DNA of 64,000 nt, taken from the NCBI GenBank assembly GCA_046538105.1, contig JBKHJO010000004.1, positions 1-64,000 on the forward strand, given 5' to 3'. Below, one piece after another: positions 42,531-51,529 of this stretch; the first letter of the stretch is position 1; each line of letters opens with the position of its first letter. A program made the position numbers and the translations under genes. The notes below the pieces were generated by a model. It was given only the letters and a program-made list of their open reading frames with translations. It was not told the origin of the DNA and ran no database searches. This DNA is from JAWLEV01 sp046538105. GTDB lineage: Bacteria > Chloroflexota > Anaerolineae > UBA1429.

Positions 42531-43490
42531 TTACAATTCGTCGAGTTCTCCAACGCTCAATTTTGTCTCTGCCAGCAGATTCTCCAGTATCGTCTGGGCA
42601 TCTCGGCCCCGGAGCGCGCTCTCGGGATTCACGATAAGGCGGTGGCCTACGATAAAGGGTGCCAGGTATTTGACATCATCCGGTATCACATAATCCCGAC
42701 CGCGGATGGCCGCCAACGCCTGTGACGCCTTATAAAGGCCCAGGCTGCCCCGAGGGCTGGCTCCGAGGGCGAGATCGTACTGGTTCCGCGTGGCATGGAT
42801 GAGGCGGATGATATACTCTCTCACGGTCTGGTCTACCGTCACATCCCACATGTCCGAGCGCAAATCTATAATGCGATGGCCATCCACCACCTGTTCGATC
42901 GTATCGATGGGATGCTCGCGGCGGAGGTTGAGGAGGATCTGTTCTTCTTCTTCTGCGGAGGGATAGCCCAGTTTGATGCGTATGAGAAAGCGGTCCAACT
43001 GCGCCTCTGGCAGGGGGAAGGTGCCCTCATATTCGATGGGGTTCTGGGTGGCGATGACGAGGAAGGGACGCGGCAGATGTCGCGTGGTGCCGTCCACGCT
43101 GACCTGATATTCTCCCATGGCCTCCAGCAGGGCCGATTGGGTGCGCGGCGTCGCGCGGTTAATCTCGTCAGCCAGGAGCACGTTGACAAAGGCGGGACCG
43201 GGACGGAACTCGAATTCGCCCGTCTTTTGATTATACACAGAGACGCCGGTAACATCGTTGGGCAGAAGGTCGGGGGTACATTGTAGCCGTTTAAAGCTAC
43301 AGCCTATGGATATGGCGAGGGCGCGGGCGAGCATGGTTTTGCCCACGCCAGGGACGTCTTCGATGAGGGCGTGCCCCTCGCAGAGGAGGGCCACCATCAT
43401 CAATTCGATGGGCTCCCGCTTCCCTATAATCACGCGTTCCACGTTGTCCATGACATCTTGGGCAAAATCCCGAATCTCGTCGATGGCCAC
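42531..43490 (-). CDS. MoxR family AAA+ ATPase
   Basis: A 319-residue MoxR ATPase, a chaperone-like AAA+ protein. It has Walker A EDVPGVGKTMLARAL, Walker B NVLLADEINRATPRTQ, sensor VIATQNPIEYEG, and the lid arginine region ASPRGSLGLYKASQ. The first gene of the minus-strand unit, it carries its own promoter. A GTG at 43490 is preferred because GGAGG is 9 nt ahead; the GTG at 43496 is only about 3 nt from it. Partners are presumably the DUF58 and DUF4129 proteins. Confidence 0.94.
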   Translation of the reverse strand: MAIDEIRDFAQDVMDNVERVIIGKREPIELMMVALLCEGHALIEDVPGVGKTMLARALAISIGCSFKRLQCTPDLLPNDVTGVSVYNQKTGEFEFRPGPAFVNVLLADEINRATPRTQSALLEAMGEYQVSVDGTTRHLPRPFLVIATQNPIEYEGTFPLPEAQLDRFLIRIKLGYPSAEEEEQILLNLRREHPIDTIEQVVDGHRIIDLRSDMWDVTVDQTVREYIIRLIHATRNQYDLALGASPRGSLGLYKASQALAAIRGRDYVIPDDVKYLAPFIVGHRLIVNPESALRGRDAQTILENLLAETKLSVGELDEL

Positions 43491-43522
43491 AGTCACTTTC
43501 CTCCCCTTCTAGATATATTAAC

Positions 43523-43551
43523 ATTTTACGTCGTTTGTCTTGCTCTGGCAA
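43523..43551 (-). promoter_or_regulatory. Promoter of the moxR unit
   Basis: On the minus strand TTGCCA (43551-43546), 17-bp spacer, TAAAAT (43528-43523), in the intergenic region shared with the bactofilin gene. Confidence 0.65.
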
Positions 43552-43601
43552 GAGAAGAAAAGTGCAGGTCGTCGGGAGTAGGTAGAACCTCCGATCATAA
43601 T

Positions 43602-43630
43602 TTGACGGCCTATGGGGGGCGATTTACAAT
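43602..43630 (+). promoter_or_regulatory. Promoter of the bactofilin gene
   Basis: TTGACG (43602-43607), 17-bp spacer, TACAAT (43625-43630), giving a leader of about 75 nt. Confidence 0.65.
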
Positions 43631-43709
43631 GACTTATTGATGACGAAATCGGGATAGGGTTGCGGTTGGGAATGCATCCGCCGCTTGATGATAAGAAGGA
43701 GAAAAGGGT

Positions 43710-44150
43710 ATGTTATTCGGGAAAAAGAGAACGGAGACGGCGGCTGCGGGAAGTATCGATAACGTCCTGGGGGCTAACACAAGTTTCGAGGGCATCATCA
43801 CATCCGATGGGAATATACGTATTGAGGGTATCTATAGAGGGCGCATTGAGACGGCGGGCAATCTAGTCGTGGGGCCTTCGGGCAAGGTGTTGGCGGATGT
43901 CGTGGCCAGTGTAATACAGATACAGGGAGCCTTGCGCGGAAGTGTGACGGCTCACAAGCGGCTGGAGATCTTGCCCGAGGGCCGCGTCTGGGGAGACATA
44001 GAGGTTGGGTCGCTACTTATCGATAAAGGTGGTATATTCCGGGGGCGATGCATCATGGGAGGGGAGGAATTGGAACCTTTGACGCTGCCCGAGACGACGG
44101 AAGAGGCTGCGTCTCGTTCTGTGGATCAGAGCGAGAAACCAAGGAATTGA
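43710..44150 (+). CDS. Bactofilin (polymer-forming cytoskeletal protein)
   Basis: A 146-residue protein of the DUF583/bactofilin family. The core (about 20-120) is a right-handed beta helix of short repeats such as EGIITSDGNIRIEG, IETAGNLVVGPSGKV and VTAHKRLEILPEGRVWGD. A short basic N terminus and a Thr/Ser-rich acidic tail flank it. Bactofilins polymerise without nucleotide at the membrane and recruit wall enzymes or define cell shape. The next gene on the same strand encodes a membrane protein that could be a partner. Confidence 0.93.
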   Translation: MLFGKKRTETAAAGSIDNVLGANTSFEGIITSDGNIRIEGIYRGRIETAGNLVVGPSGKVLADVVASVIQIQGALRGSVTAHKRLEILPEGRVWGDIEVGSLLIDKGGIFRGRCIMGGEELEPLTLPETTEEAASRSVDQSEKPRN

Positions 44151-44250
44151 CGTGCCCCCCGTTGGAGAAAATGAGGAGATATAGTCTTCGTCGGTCGGCT
44201 CCTTCCAGGATAGATACGATGATGTTTTTTTGTGGCACGGTGAAAGGGAG

Positions 44251-45192
44251 ATGAAAGCGGTATTCGTTCATAAAAATGCTGTGCTACGTGACAGCCATAT
44301 CGATCCCGGCGAATCCCTTGAGGAATGGTCGTTGATGCCCGCGACCTTTGAAGCTGTTCGACTATTGGCCAATGAAGAAACTCTGGTGTTCCTGTTCGGG
44401 GCTCGTAGTAACGAGGGGGAAGACGAAGAGTCCTTTGCTGATATAGCCCTTTTGACCGAGCAGATTGAGGCCGGAGGGGGGCGCATTGATGGATGGGTTT
44501 GCTCGAGGGAGGAGATTGAGGAGGGTTCAGAAAAAGAGTTTCCCACCATCTTTTGGATGGTGCTGTCCCAGTTGGATCTGCAGCTTGATGCGGGATATGT
44601 GTTGGCCGATACCCAAGAGGATGTGCTGACGGCATATGCCGCCGGTCTGCGGCCTATCATGGTGCTCAGTGATCGCCACGTGGGGCGGGTGTTGGGCGAT
44701 CTTCCGGCGCACAAGGACTTTCCCATTGCTCCCAATCTCACAACGGCCGTGCGTTACATCGGGATCGAGGAGGATACGCGAGATCAAGTGGGGCATCCGC
44801 AAGAAACGGTGGTACCAGTGCCTTCGGAGGATATCTTGCGTCGAGATCCGGAGACGCTGCCTGTTTTTTCCCTCACCTCGTCTCGGGCGCGGGAGTTGCA
44901 AAGCCGGGCGACGAGGACCCGTACCCAACTTCGTGACATCGGGCGCTGGCTGACATTCCTCGTCCTGGGTGCGGTAGGACTCAGCCTGGGTATAGCCTAT
45001 CTGCTTACCCATCTCTATCGCGTGCATCCCTTTCCCGAGTACGTCTACTATGTCACGCTACAGTTTATTCCTCGACCCATTCGAGGGGCTTTGTTCATTG
45101 CCTGGGGTATAGGGATCATATATCTGGCAGTGCGCAGCTTTTATCGCTCCGCCCACCTCTCAGACAGGTCATGCACTCAGGAAAGCGACTGA
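44251..45192 (+). CDS. HAD-like pseudo-phosphatase domain with C-terminal membrane segments
   Basis: A 313-residue protein. The N-terminal 150 residues resemble GmhB-type histidinol/heptose phosphatases in order (an MKAVF strand, PATFEAVRLL, a cap insertion, then LDAGYVLADTQEDVLTAYAAGLRPIMVL). The nucleophile motif DxDGT reads VHKNAV and the second TNQSG motif reads FGARSN, so both catalytic aspartates are gone. Two membrane helices lie near residues 233-255 (WLTFLVLGAVGLSLGIAYLL) and 275-298 (GALFIAWGIGIIYLAVR). ATG 44251 follows AAGGGAG. It lies 100 bp after bactofilin. A sensor or scaffold role is inferred, not shown. Confidence 0.7.
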   Translation: MKAVFVHKNAVLRDSHIDPGESLEEWSLMPATFEAVRLLANEETLVFLFGARSNEGEDEESFADIALLTEQIEAGGGRIDGWVCSREEIEEGSEKEFPTIFWMVLSQLDLQLDAGYVLADTQEDVLTAYAAGLRPIMVLSDRHVGRVLGDLPAHKDFPIAPNLTTAVRYIGIEEDTRDQVGHPQETVVPVPSEDILRRDPETLPVFSLTSSRARELQSRATRTRTQLRDIGRWLTFLVLGAVGLSLGIAYLLTHLYRVHPFPEYVYYVTLQFIPRPIRGALFIAWGIGIIYLAVRSFYRSAHLSDRSCTQESD

Positions 45193-45203
45193 TACTTGCG
45201 GGC

Positions 45204-45575
45204 TTATTTTTCCTCTTGGTTCACCCCCATGAAGGTGCTGAGTGCAAAGCTTACGACACTTATGACCAGGGCCCCAAGGAAGGCGGCACCAAAGCCCTCA
45301 ATGTAGAACCCCACGCCCACGGCGGAAGCGATGACACCGGCCAGCCAGAGCATCAAGGCGTTGATGACCAGGGTAAAGAGTCCCAGTGTCAGGATGATCA
45401 GGGGGCAGGTGAGGATCTTGAGTACGGGGGCGATCAGGGCGTTCACCACACCGAGGATGAGGGCCATCCAAAGAAAGACTGTCCACCCTCCATCGGTATA
45501 TATACCGCCGATGAGTTCCATAGCCGTATAGACGGCGACCGCGTTAATGAGCCAGCGAAGCAGCATTTTGCGCAT
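45204..45575 (-). CDS. Phage-holin-family small membrane protein (YvlD-like)
   Basis: A 123-residue protein with four predicted membrane helices and the family signature ALILGVVNALIAPVLKILTCPLIILTLGLFTLVINALMLWL, of which I cite only the opening ALILGVVNALIAPVLKIL. Despite the family name it is a chromosomal protein linked to envelope stress in Bacillus, not phage lysis. It is convergent with the HAD-like gene and shows no prophage context. Confidence 0.88.
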   Translation of the reverse strand: MRKMLLRWLINAVAVYTAMELIGGIYTDGGWTVFLWMALILGVVNALIAPVLKILTCPLIILTLGLFTLVINALMLWLAGVIASAVGVGFYIEGFGAAFLGALVISVVSFALSTFMGVNQEEK

Positions 45576-45632
45576 GGTAACCTCCTAATGTTTTTTCAGT
45601 GTTCCATGTCCGCGAATATCGGGGCCATATAG

Positions 45633-46634
45633 TCAGTATACCTGATCGAGGTCCAGGAACATCTGCTTCAGTATGCGTACGGATTCAAAGCCCAATATTT
45701 CCAGGGCCTCGACGGCCTCGCGGTGGTGTGCAGGTATTCGCGCCCTGACCCTCGAGCGGGGCAGGGCGTGTAGGCCCCAGAGAAGCCCTCTGGCCAGTTT
45801 CCTCTCCCATTCCCCACGCTGGTCGGGCCGCACATGGATCTTTAGTTCGTGAGGCCCGTGAAAGAGGTGGGCTATCGCGCGACCATAGGCCACGATATTC
45901 TGTTCGTGCTCTCCGACGAGTTCATAAAGCAGTTCATCTTTGAAGGCCAGTCTCACATATTGTAGCAGTCTCTGCCAGAAGCCGCGTCGAAACTCACGAG
46001 CATGTACGGGAAAGAATCGTTGGCGCTCGGGAGATACGCTGGAGAGCATAAGGCGATAGAGTTCGTGGGCATCCGAGGCCTGGACGGGTCGGACATCCTC
46101 CTCAAAGGGCTCAAGAAAGACGGGCCAACTGGCTCGCGAGAGGTACATCTCGTCCAAGGTCTCGAATGCCTCAAAGCCTCTGTGACGATACAGATTCAGG
46201 GCGACGGCATTATCGGGTTTTACTTCCAGTATGAGGTATCTGACATTATGGTGCTTTGCATGCTCGATGCCCCTGTCCACCAGGTGCCCCGCGATCCCCC
46301 TTCCACGGAAATCGGGCAGAACGGCGACGTTGCTCAGACGCCAGACAGCGTCCGATTCGGAGGAGAGACTCACGTTCCCCACAACTCTGTTCTCCTCTAT
46401 CCAGACGTATCCCCTGAGGATGGGATTTATCGCGTGGACCATTTGTAACATGGAGCCCCAGTGGGCCATCTGTCGCATATCACGAACCATGGAACTCTGC
46501 GTGCGTGCCAGTTCTTCTCCAAACGCACGCTCTATGAGGGTCGCGAGGCCTTCCAGATGGCGGGTGGGATTGAAGCGTTTTATGTGATGGAAATATGATT
46601 CCTTTTTTATGGGCGTCACCGCTACTAGGGACAT
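45633..46634 (-). CDS. GNAT-family N-acetyltransferase
   Basis: A 333-residue protein with one clear GNAT domain (about residues 85-170): the acetyl-CoA pyrophosphate loop VLPDFRGRGIAGHLVDRGIEHA and the strand VRYLILEVKPDNAVALNLYRHRGFEAF. A second, weaker GNAT-like half occupies the C terminus, as in double-GNAT proteins. ATG 46634 has AGGA upstream; a longer ORF starts at 46682. The substrate is unknown. Confidence 0.87.
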   Translation of the reverse strand: MSLVAVTPIKKESYFHHIKRFNPTRHLEGLATLIERAFGEELARTQSSMVRDMRQMAHWGSMLQMVHAINPILRGYVWIEENRVVGNVSLSSESDAVWRLSNVAVLPDFRGRGIAGHLVDRGIEHAKHHNVRYLILEVKPDNAVALNLYRHRGFEAFETLDEMYLSRASWPVFLEPFEEDVRPVQASDAHELYRLMLSSVSPERQRFFPVHAREFRRGFWQRLLQYVRLAFKDELLYELVGEHEQNIVAYGRAIAHLFHGPHELKIHVRPDQRGEWERKLARGLLWGLHALPRSRVRARIPAHHREAVEALEILGFESVRILKQMFLDLDQVY

Positions 46635-46930
46635 CGTATCGTCCTCGGAAAGTTCGCTTTCCCTACAGTTGTCTCGTAGCACCGGATGCTTTGCTGGCCC
46701 GATGTGGATCAGTAGCGATGATCATACTCGGAGAGGTGAGTTTCGTCAATATCCGCGATGGCCAGGGTGTTGAATAAGTCGGTACGAAATTGACGGCGCC
46801 ATTACCTGTAGCGGTTATTGCCAGATAGGTGCCCCCCTTTGGGACGTTTCTCCCTGATTGATATGTTCTTCAACACTCTCGCGATGGCGGGTCCTTTGGC
46901 CCATCTCTGGTGCCATCACCCTTTCGAACC

Positions 46931-46977
46931 TTGACAGTTTTGTATCTATTGTGTAGCATTTGTGACAAATAACACAA
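46931..46977 (+). promoter_or_regulatory. rex promoter with overlapping Rex operator
   Basis: TTGACA (46931-46936), 17-bp spacer, TAGCAT (46954-46959). Directly after, at 46960-46977, TTGTG-N8-CACAA matches the ROP operator pattern of Rex. This position over the start site implies autoregulation. The rest of the gap 46635-47046 holds nothing else that I recognise. Confidence 0.65.
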
Positions 46978-47046
46978 ACTTTTAGGGCTTTTTTCGTAAG
47001 CGATCCATTCACGGCAGCGCTTTTGGTTCTAATGGAGATACCTGTC

Positions 47047-47691
47047 ATGGCAAAAAACACCGAGATCCCGCGGCCCACCCTGTCGCGTCTGCCCGTGTAT
47101 TACCGCTGGCTCATGCGGGCTATTGATGAAGGCAAGCCGGTAATCTCCTCACGGCAGTTGGGGACATCTTCGGGAATTCCCGCCGCCCAGGTGCGCAAGG
47201 ATCTGAGCTACTTGGGGGAATTGGGTCAAGCGGGAGTGGGGTATGATACGCGCAAAGTGGCCGCCGTCCTTTGCGATTTTCTCGGACTTGGGCATGAGAA
47301 GGAGGCTGTCGTGCTGGGGGCAGGGAATTTGGGGCGGGCTCTGGCGGGATACCCGGGCTTTGAGCGCTATGGACTAAAGATTGTTGCCCTCTTTGACAAT
47401 GATCCGTCCAAAATCGGTAGAGTCATTGCTGGGAAGAGTGTCTTTGCTATGGAAAGGCTGGGGGATGTGGTGAGACGCCTGGAGGTAGGAATGGGCATCG
47501 TCGCTGTACCAGCCGAGCAGGCCCAGATTGTCGTGAATCAGATGGTGGAGGCGGGGATCACGGTGATCTGGAATTTCGCCCCCACACATCTGCACGTTCC
47601 TTCCTTCGTGTTACTGGAAAATGAGGATCTGGCTGCCAGGCTGGCCACGATCTCTTACCATATGACGCGGAGAAAGACGCAGGAATCCTGA
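47047..47691 (+). CDS. rex: Redox-sensing transcriptional repressor Rex
   Basis: A 214-residue Rex protein. The N-terminal winged helix (SRLPVYYRWLMRAIDEG, SSRQLGTSSGIPAAQVRKDL) binds ROP sites. The Rossmann domain contains VLGAGNLGRALAGYPGFE, which reads the NADH/NAD+ ratio, and a late EAGITVIWNFAPTHLHVP. ATG 47047 follows GGAG at 9 nt; two upstream starts (47023, 47032) are less likely. Rex usually controls fermentation and respiration genes. It is likely autoregulated by the operator at 46960-46977. Confidence 0.97.
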   Translation: MAKNTEIPRPTLSRLPVYYRWLMRAIDEGKPVISSRQLGTSSGIPAAQVRKDLSYLGELGQAGVGYDTRKVAAVLCDFLGLGHEKEAVVLGAGNLGRALAGYPGFERYGLKIVALFDNDPSKIGRVIAGKSVFAMERLGDVVRRLEVGMGIVAVPAEQAQIVVNQMVEAGITVIWNFAPTHLHVPSFVLLENEDLAARLATISYHMTRRKTQES

Positions 47692-47731
47692 GGGATCATG
47701 CCCAGCCTTTTTTCGGTCTTGTGTCTCGACG

Positions 47732-50035
47732 CTATGAGGAGGCTGTTGTATGGGGGCGTCGGGTAAAGATCAACCGCAACAACTTGCCTCTGATTCTCTT
47801 AAAGGCTGCCGTGACACGGTGGTACTCTTGTTCGCTGATGGCTTTTTCACTGTAAAGGGCCCTTAGGTAGGTCTCCCGTATCGTACTCATATCCCCTTGG
47901 GCTTCGAAGTCTGTGTGGTTTTCTATCTCTAAGGCCAGAGTGATCAGGTACTCGCGAGGTGTCTGTCCATCGCGAGGGCCAAAGCCCACCCAGCGCGCTC
48001 TACGTACGAGTTTATCATAGACTCCCCAGATTCCCTGGCGCGGATCGGTATTGCGGCCGCCGATCCATCGGAGAGGCCATATGATGACAAAAAGCACCAG
48101 CAGAGCCAATCCTCCCGCCCACAGGAGCAGGGGAGATCCTTTACGTTCTTGCTCTTGGGGTTCGGTGTCGGGCAGTTCTGGCGCCGCAGCATCACCTGCC
48201 GCGCGCGAAAAGGTCGACTGGGTGGGTGTGGGCTCGAATTCTATCCACCCGTGGCCGGGAAAGTACACCTCGGCCCAGGCGTGGGCATTCTTCTGTGTCA
48301 CCACCCATCCCCCTCTGGCATAGTCGTAATAGCCCATGCCGTATCCGGAGGCGTATCGAGAAGCCACGCCAAGGGTCCGGAGCATGACGACCATAGCCGT
48401 GGCCGAATAGTCGCAGTAGCCTTTTTGGGCTGTGAACAGGAAATAATCGACAAAGTCAGTATCCAGCGATGGGGGGTCCAGTTCCTCTGTATATTCAAAG
48501 CCCCGGATATAGGTCTCGATAGCGCGCGCCTTGTCGTAGCGGGTTGTGCTTTCCGCCTCTTTGACGACGCGTTGTGCCTCTTGCAGTACGCGCTCTGGAA
48601 TATCCTCAGAGAGCTGCAAGTAGCGCTCTTTTATCCAGTCGGGATATTCATCTTCGGCCGCCCGCAGTTCCTTCTCGGTGGCCTCAGGCACCTGGGAGAT
48701 GATGGTAAAGGTATCTTCCTGGACGGTAAGGGCCGCCAAGTCATCATCGCCCCGGGTGATTACCTGATAGTCCTGATCCGCGCGGATGGGTTCATTCACC
48801 GCAAAGCCAAAGTCTACGGAGGTGTCCTGCAGCCTAAAAGTCTGTGTCAAGGTCTCGTGCGGATAGTCTATCTCCCTCCATGGCTGGTCGGCCTCCACCG
48901 TGCGTGTATTCCGCTCGCTGCTGTCCCAGCCGTGGCCAGTATAAAGATCATAGGTTCTCTCCCGCCAGTAGCGTTTGGGAACAAAGGAAACCAGACCCTG
49001 CTCTTCCAGTAGCATCAGTTCTTCTTCAGGAGGAGGGGGTGGATCACTAGTTTCCACAATGAACACGACATCCTCGGTGAGGGTACTGCCTGATGTGATA
49101 GCGTGGGGTCCCAGGCCCTTTCCACCGGGGGTAGGTTCTGGAATGGGGTTCCGCCCTGCAAACGCGCGATCCAGATCGTCGTAAAGACCTTCAAGCGTGG
49201 GGCCAACGCGATCCCAGAAAAAGAAGACGGCTCTGTTATAGGTTATATAGGGCATCAGGAGAGCGATGGCCAGGATGGCAGCAGAGAGTAGAACGCCGGC
49301 AAAAGTGGCATCACGGCGCAGTTCGTGCGAGAAATCGAGCCCCATATTCTCCCACAGGGTCTCCATACGTTCCAGGCTGCCGCGCACGAGAAGTAGTAAC
49401 ATGACAAAGAGGAAAAAGTGTACGTAGGCGAGGCCGATCCCCGTGTAGGAGGCGTTGGCCACAATGACAATGCCCAAGGGAAGGAGGGCCGCAAATATGC
49501 GACGGCGTGAGAAGAGTTCATAGGTCGCATTCCAGGAGACGAGCCAGGCGCCAAAAGAGACCATAATCTCAAGGGCGGTTGTGTCTGTGCTTGCTTCTCC
49601 CGCTTGTATAGCCGCAAACCAAGTTGAGAGGTTTTGGGTCATCTTCCCCGCCCGGGTTACGATGTGGGATATAGACTGTGCGAAGGGGAGCCGGGCGTCA
49701 AAGGAACCCTGTGTCACCAGTTGCCAGAGCCATCCCAGAAGATGTTCCAGGTCTTGAAACACGATATGGAGGCCGGGGAGCAATTCGCCGGCAAAGATCA
49801 GGGCATATTCTACTCCCAGGACGATACCCAGGCTCCAGGCGAGCCAGTGGGGGAGAGACGATCGGGCCAGCACCAGGCCCGCCACGGCGCCCCACAGCGC
49901 GGCGTACACGAGGCGGTCGGCTACGGGGAACCAACGGGCCGTTCTGATGGAAAGGGGCAGGGAAAGGATAGCGCAGGCGATCAAAAGGTATAGAATCCAA
50001 CTTTTTTTCTGCGTGTCGTCATAAGCCAAGGTCAT
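47732..50035 (-). CDS. Transglutaminase-like membrane protein (TgpA/DUF3488 + DUF4129)
   Basis: A 767-residue protein. The N-terminal 280 residues hold about eight membrane helices (for example WILYLLIACAILSLPLS, YVHFFLFVMLLLLVRG). The periplasmic transglutaminase-like core includes the Cys motif QKGYCDYSATAMVVMLRTLG, His in KNAHAWAEVYFPGHGWIEF and a following acidic residue, so the triad is plausible. A late membrane helix leads to a cytoplasmic DUF4129-like tail (QTPREYLITLALEI). The ATG is 1 nt after the DUF58 stop. Related TgpA is essential in Pseudomonas, but its substrate is unknown. Confidence 0.9.
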   Translation of the reverse strand: MTLAYDDTQKKSWILYLLIACAILSLPLSIRTARWFPVADRLVYAALWGAVAGLVLARSSLPHWLAWSLGIVLGVEYALIFAGELLPGLHIVFQDLEHLLGWLWQLVTQGSFDARLPFAQSISHIVTRAGKMTQNLSTWFAAIQAGEASTDTTALEIMVSFGAWLVSWNATYELFSRRRIFAALLPLGIVIVANASYTGIGLAYVHFFLFVMLLLLVRGSLERMETLWENMGLDFSHELRRDATFAGVLLSAAILAIALLMPYITYNRAVFFFWDRVGPTLEGLYDDLDRAFAGRNPIPEPTPGGKGLGPHAITSGSTLTEDVVFIVETSDPPPPPEEELMLLEEQGLVSFVPKRYWRERTYDLYTGHGWDSSERNTRTVEADQPWREIDYPHETLTQTFRLQDTSVDFGFAVNEPIRADQDYQVITRGDDDLAALTVQEDTFTIISQVPEATEKELRAAEDEYPDWIKERYLQLSEDIPERVLQEAQRVVKEAESTTRYDKARAIETYIRGFEYTEELDPPSLDTDFVDYFLFTAQKGYCDYSATAMVVMLRTLGVASRYASGYGMGYYDYARGGWVVTQKNAHAWAEVYFPGHGWIEFEPTPTQSTFSRAAGDAAAPELPDTEPQEQERKGSPLLLWAGGLALLVLFVIIWPLRWIGGRNTDPRQGIWGVYDKLVRRARWVGFGPRDGQTPREYLITLALEIENHTDFEAQGDMSTIRETYLRALYSEKAISEQEYHRVTAAFKRIRGKLLRLIFTRRPHTTASS

Positions 50036-50036
50036 T

Positions 50037-51362
50037 TTACGTTCTCCCCTGTCCTACGGGCGTCCACTGGGCTTCATCTTCTGCGCCGGCATTGGCTACC
50101 ACCACCCGGCCCGTTCCAAGCACCTTGTAGGTGGGGCGTTGTTGCCTTTCTCGTTCGATGCGCTGGAATTCAAAGCCCTTCTCGACGATATGTCCGGGCA
50201 CTCCCAGATCCGACAGTGCCTCGCGTATACTCTGCATGTTTCCATTTCCTCCGAACGTTTGAGCGTCCAGCAGCAGGGCTGTGGGATGTATGCTGTGGCG
50301 TAACATAGAGCCGATCCCCTTGATCCAGGAGGGATCATGCGAGGGCGTAAGCAGGGCGACGGACATGCCCCGGCCCATGACAGTTTCAAAGATGCCGAGC
50401 AACTCGTGAAAATCAATCTGGGCCTCCGCATGGACGCCGGCCAGTACGCGGAGCAGTTCCCACAAGTGCTCGTGTCCCTTTTGGGGAGGAATGATGATGG
50501 GTTCCTCCATATAGGTCATGAGGCCGACGGCGTGATTGGCGCGAAGCATCTCGTTGGCCAGCGAAGCGGCAAGGATGACGGCGTACTCTTCTGTCGACTC
50601 TTTTCCCTCTCCTGCGTGCATCTGCTCGTCCAGGTCGAGAACGAGCCACAGGTCACCCGAGGGTTCCAGGTCAAATTCTTTGACAAATATCTCCTCATTC
50701 CCGGGCATAGAGCGACGAGCCGTCGAGGGCCAATGAATGCGATTCAGAGCATCTCCTGGTACGTAGGGTCTCACGGAAGAGGCGTTGGTGGTCAGTTCGA
50801 GACTGTGAACGTTGGCTCTGGACGCGCCTCGCGCCATGCCCCGCGGCTGCAAGAGATCTGGTAGAGCGGCGACGGGAGGATATACGACAAATTCCTCGCT
50901 GTAATTGTGTTCCAGGATGACTTTAAAGAGCCCAAAGGGGTCACCAGTGGAGAGTTCGGCAGGGCCGAGTCTGTAGATGCCCCGGCGAGTGCACTTTCCC
51001 TCCGTCTTCCAGTAGGTCGAACTGCGAGATCCCAGCCCCACGGCGCGGCCGACATTGTATCCGGGGAGATTGCTGCGATCCAGGAGGCGGGCCCATAGCA
51101 CGGGGATCCACGCATCGTTATGCAAGATAAAGCGCTCCTCGATAATGTCTCCTACCTGGGCCCACCCGTAGCGTCGTTGCCGATGAAGTGTGAGCCCTTT
51201 GGCGAGTTGGCGCGCCCATATAAAGGAGAGGGCCAATACCAGCAAGATGACAAGCAGGGCAGACATGATGGGAGGAGCGGGAGAAAATATCTGTAAGAAT
51301 AGAAGGACGCCCGCCACAAAGACGGGGATCCAGGATCTCAGGCGAACGCAAACAGTAATCAC
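50037..51362 (-). CDS. DUF58 domain protein (second copy)
   Basis: A 441-residue protein. Two N-terminal hydrophobic helices (VFVAGVLLFLQIFS and MSALLVILLVLALSFI) precede a beta-rich region and the DUF58 core with VRPYVPGDALNRIHWPSTARR and a VWA-like LWLVLDLDEQMHAG. The GTG start at 51362 is chosen because AAAAGGAG precedes it and it lies just after the promoter at 51388-51415; the longest frame would extend into the pfkA leader. It is cotranscribed with the transglutaminase protein, forming the second DUF58 module of the window. Confidence 0.9.
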   Translation of the reverse strand: MITVCVRLRSWIPVFVAGVLLFLQIFSPAPPIMSALLVILLVLALSFIWARQLAKGLTLHRQRRYGWAQVGDIIEERFILHNDAWIPVLWARLLDRSNLPGYNVGRAVGLGSRSSTYWKTEGKCTRRGIYRLGPAELSTGDPFGLFKVILEHNYSEEFVVYPPVAALPDLLQPRGMARGASRANVHSLELTTNASSVRPYVPGDALNRIHWPSTARRSMPGNEEIFVKEFDLEPSGDLWLVLDLDEQMHAGEGKESTEEYAVILAASLANEMLRANHAVGLMTYMEEPIIIPPQKGHEHLWELLRVLAGVHAEAQIDFHELLGIFETVMGRGMSVALLTPSHDPSWIKGIGSMLRHSIHPTALLLDAQTFGGNGNMQSIREALSDLGVPGHIVEKGFEFQRIERERQQRPTYKVLGTGRVVVANAGAEDEAQWTPVGQGRT

Positions 51363-51387
51363 GGAATCAGCGGCTCCTTTTCTGTAA

Positions 51388-51415
51388 AGTATACAATAAC
51401 TATCCGATTTGGCAA
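51388..51415 (-). promoter_or_regulatory. Promoter of the DUF58-transglutaminase pair
   Basis: On the minus strand TTGCCA (51415-51410), 16-bp spacer, TATACT (51393-51388). Confidence 0.65.
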
Positions 51416-51529
51416 AAATGGAGATTAGATATCCGATGGTTGACACCAGAGGCTCGACAGGTACAATGGTTTTGGCATGGTTGTGGAAATCTTGAACGAG
51501 AGGGAATCTTTGGAAGGAGCGTCCCATCT

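Noticed and set aside
45204..45575. Prophage remnant suggested by the holin family name
   Set aside because: The protein belongs to a chromosomal family, and no phage genes, integrase or attachment repeats are nearby.
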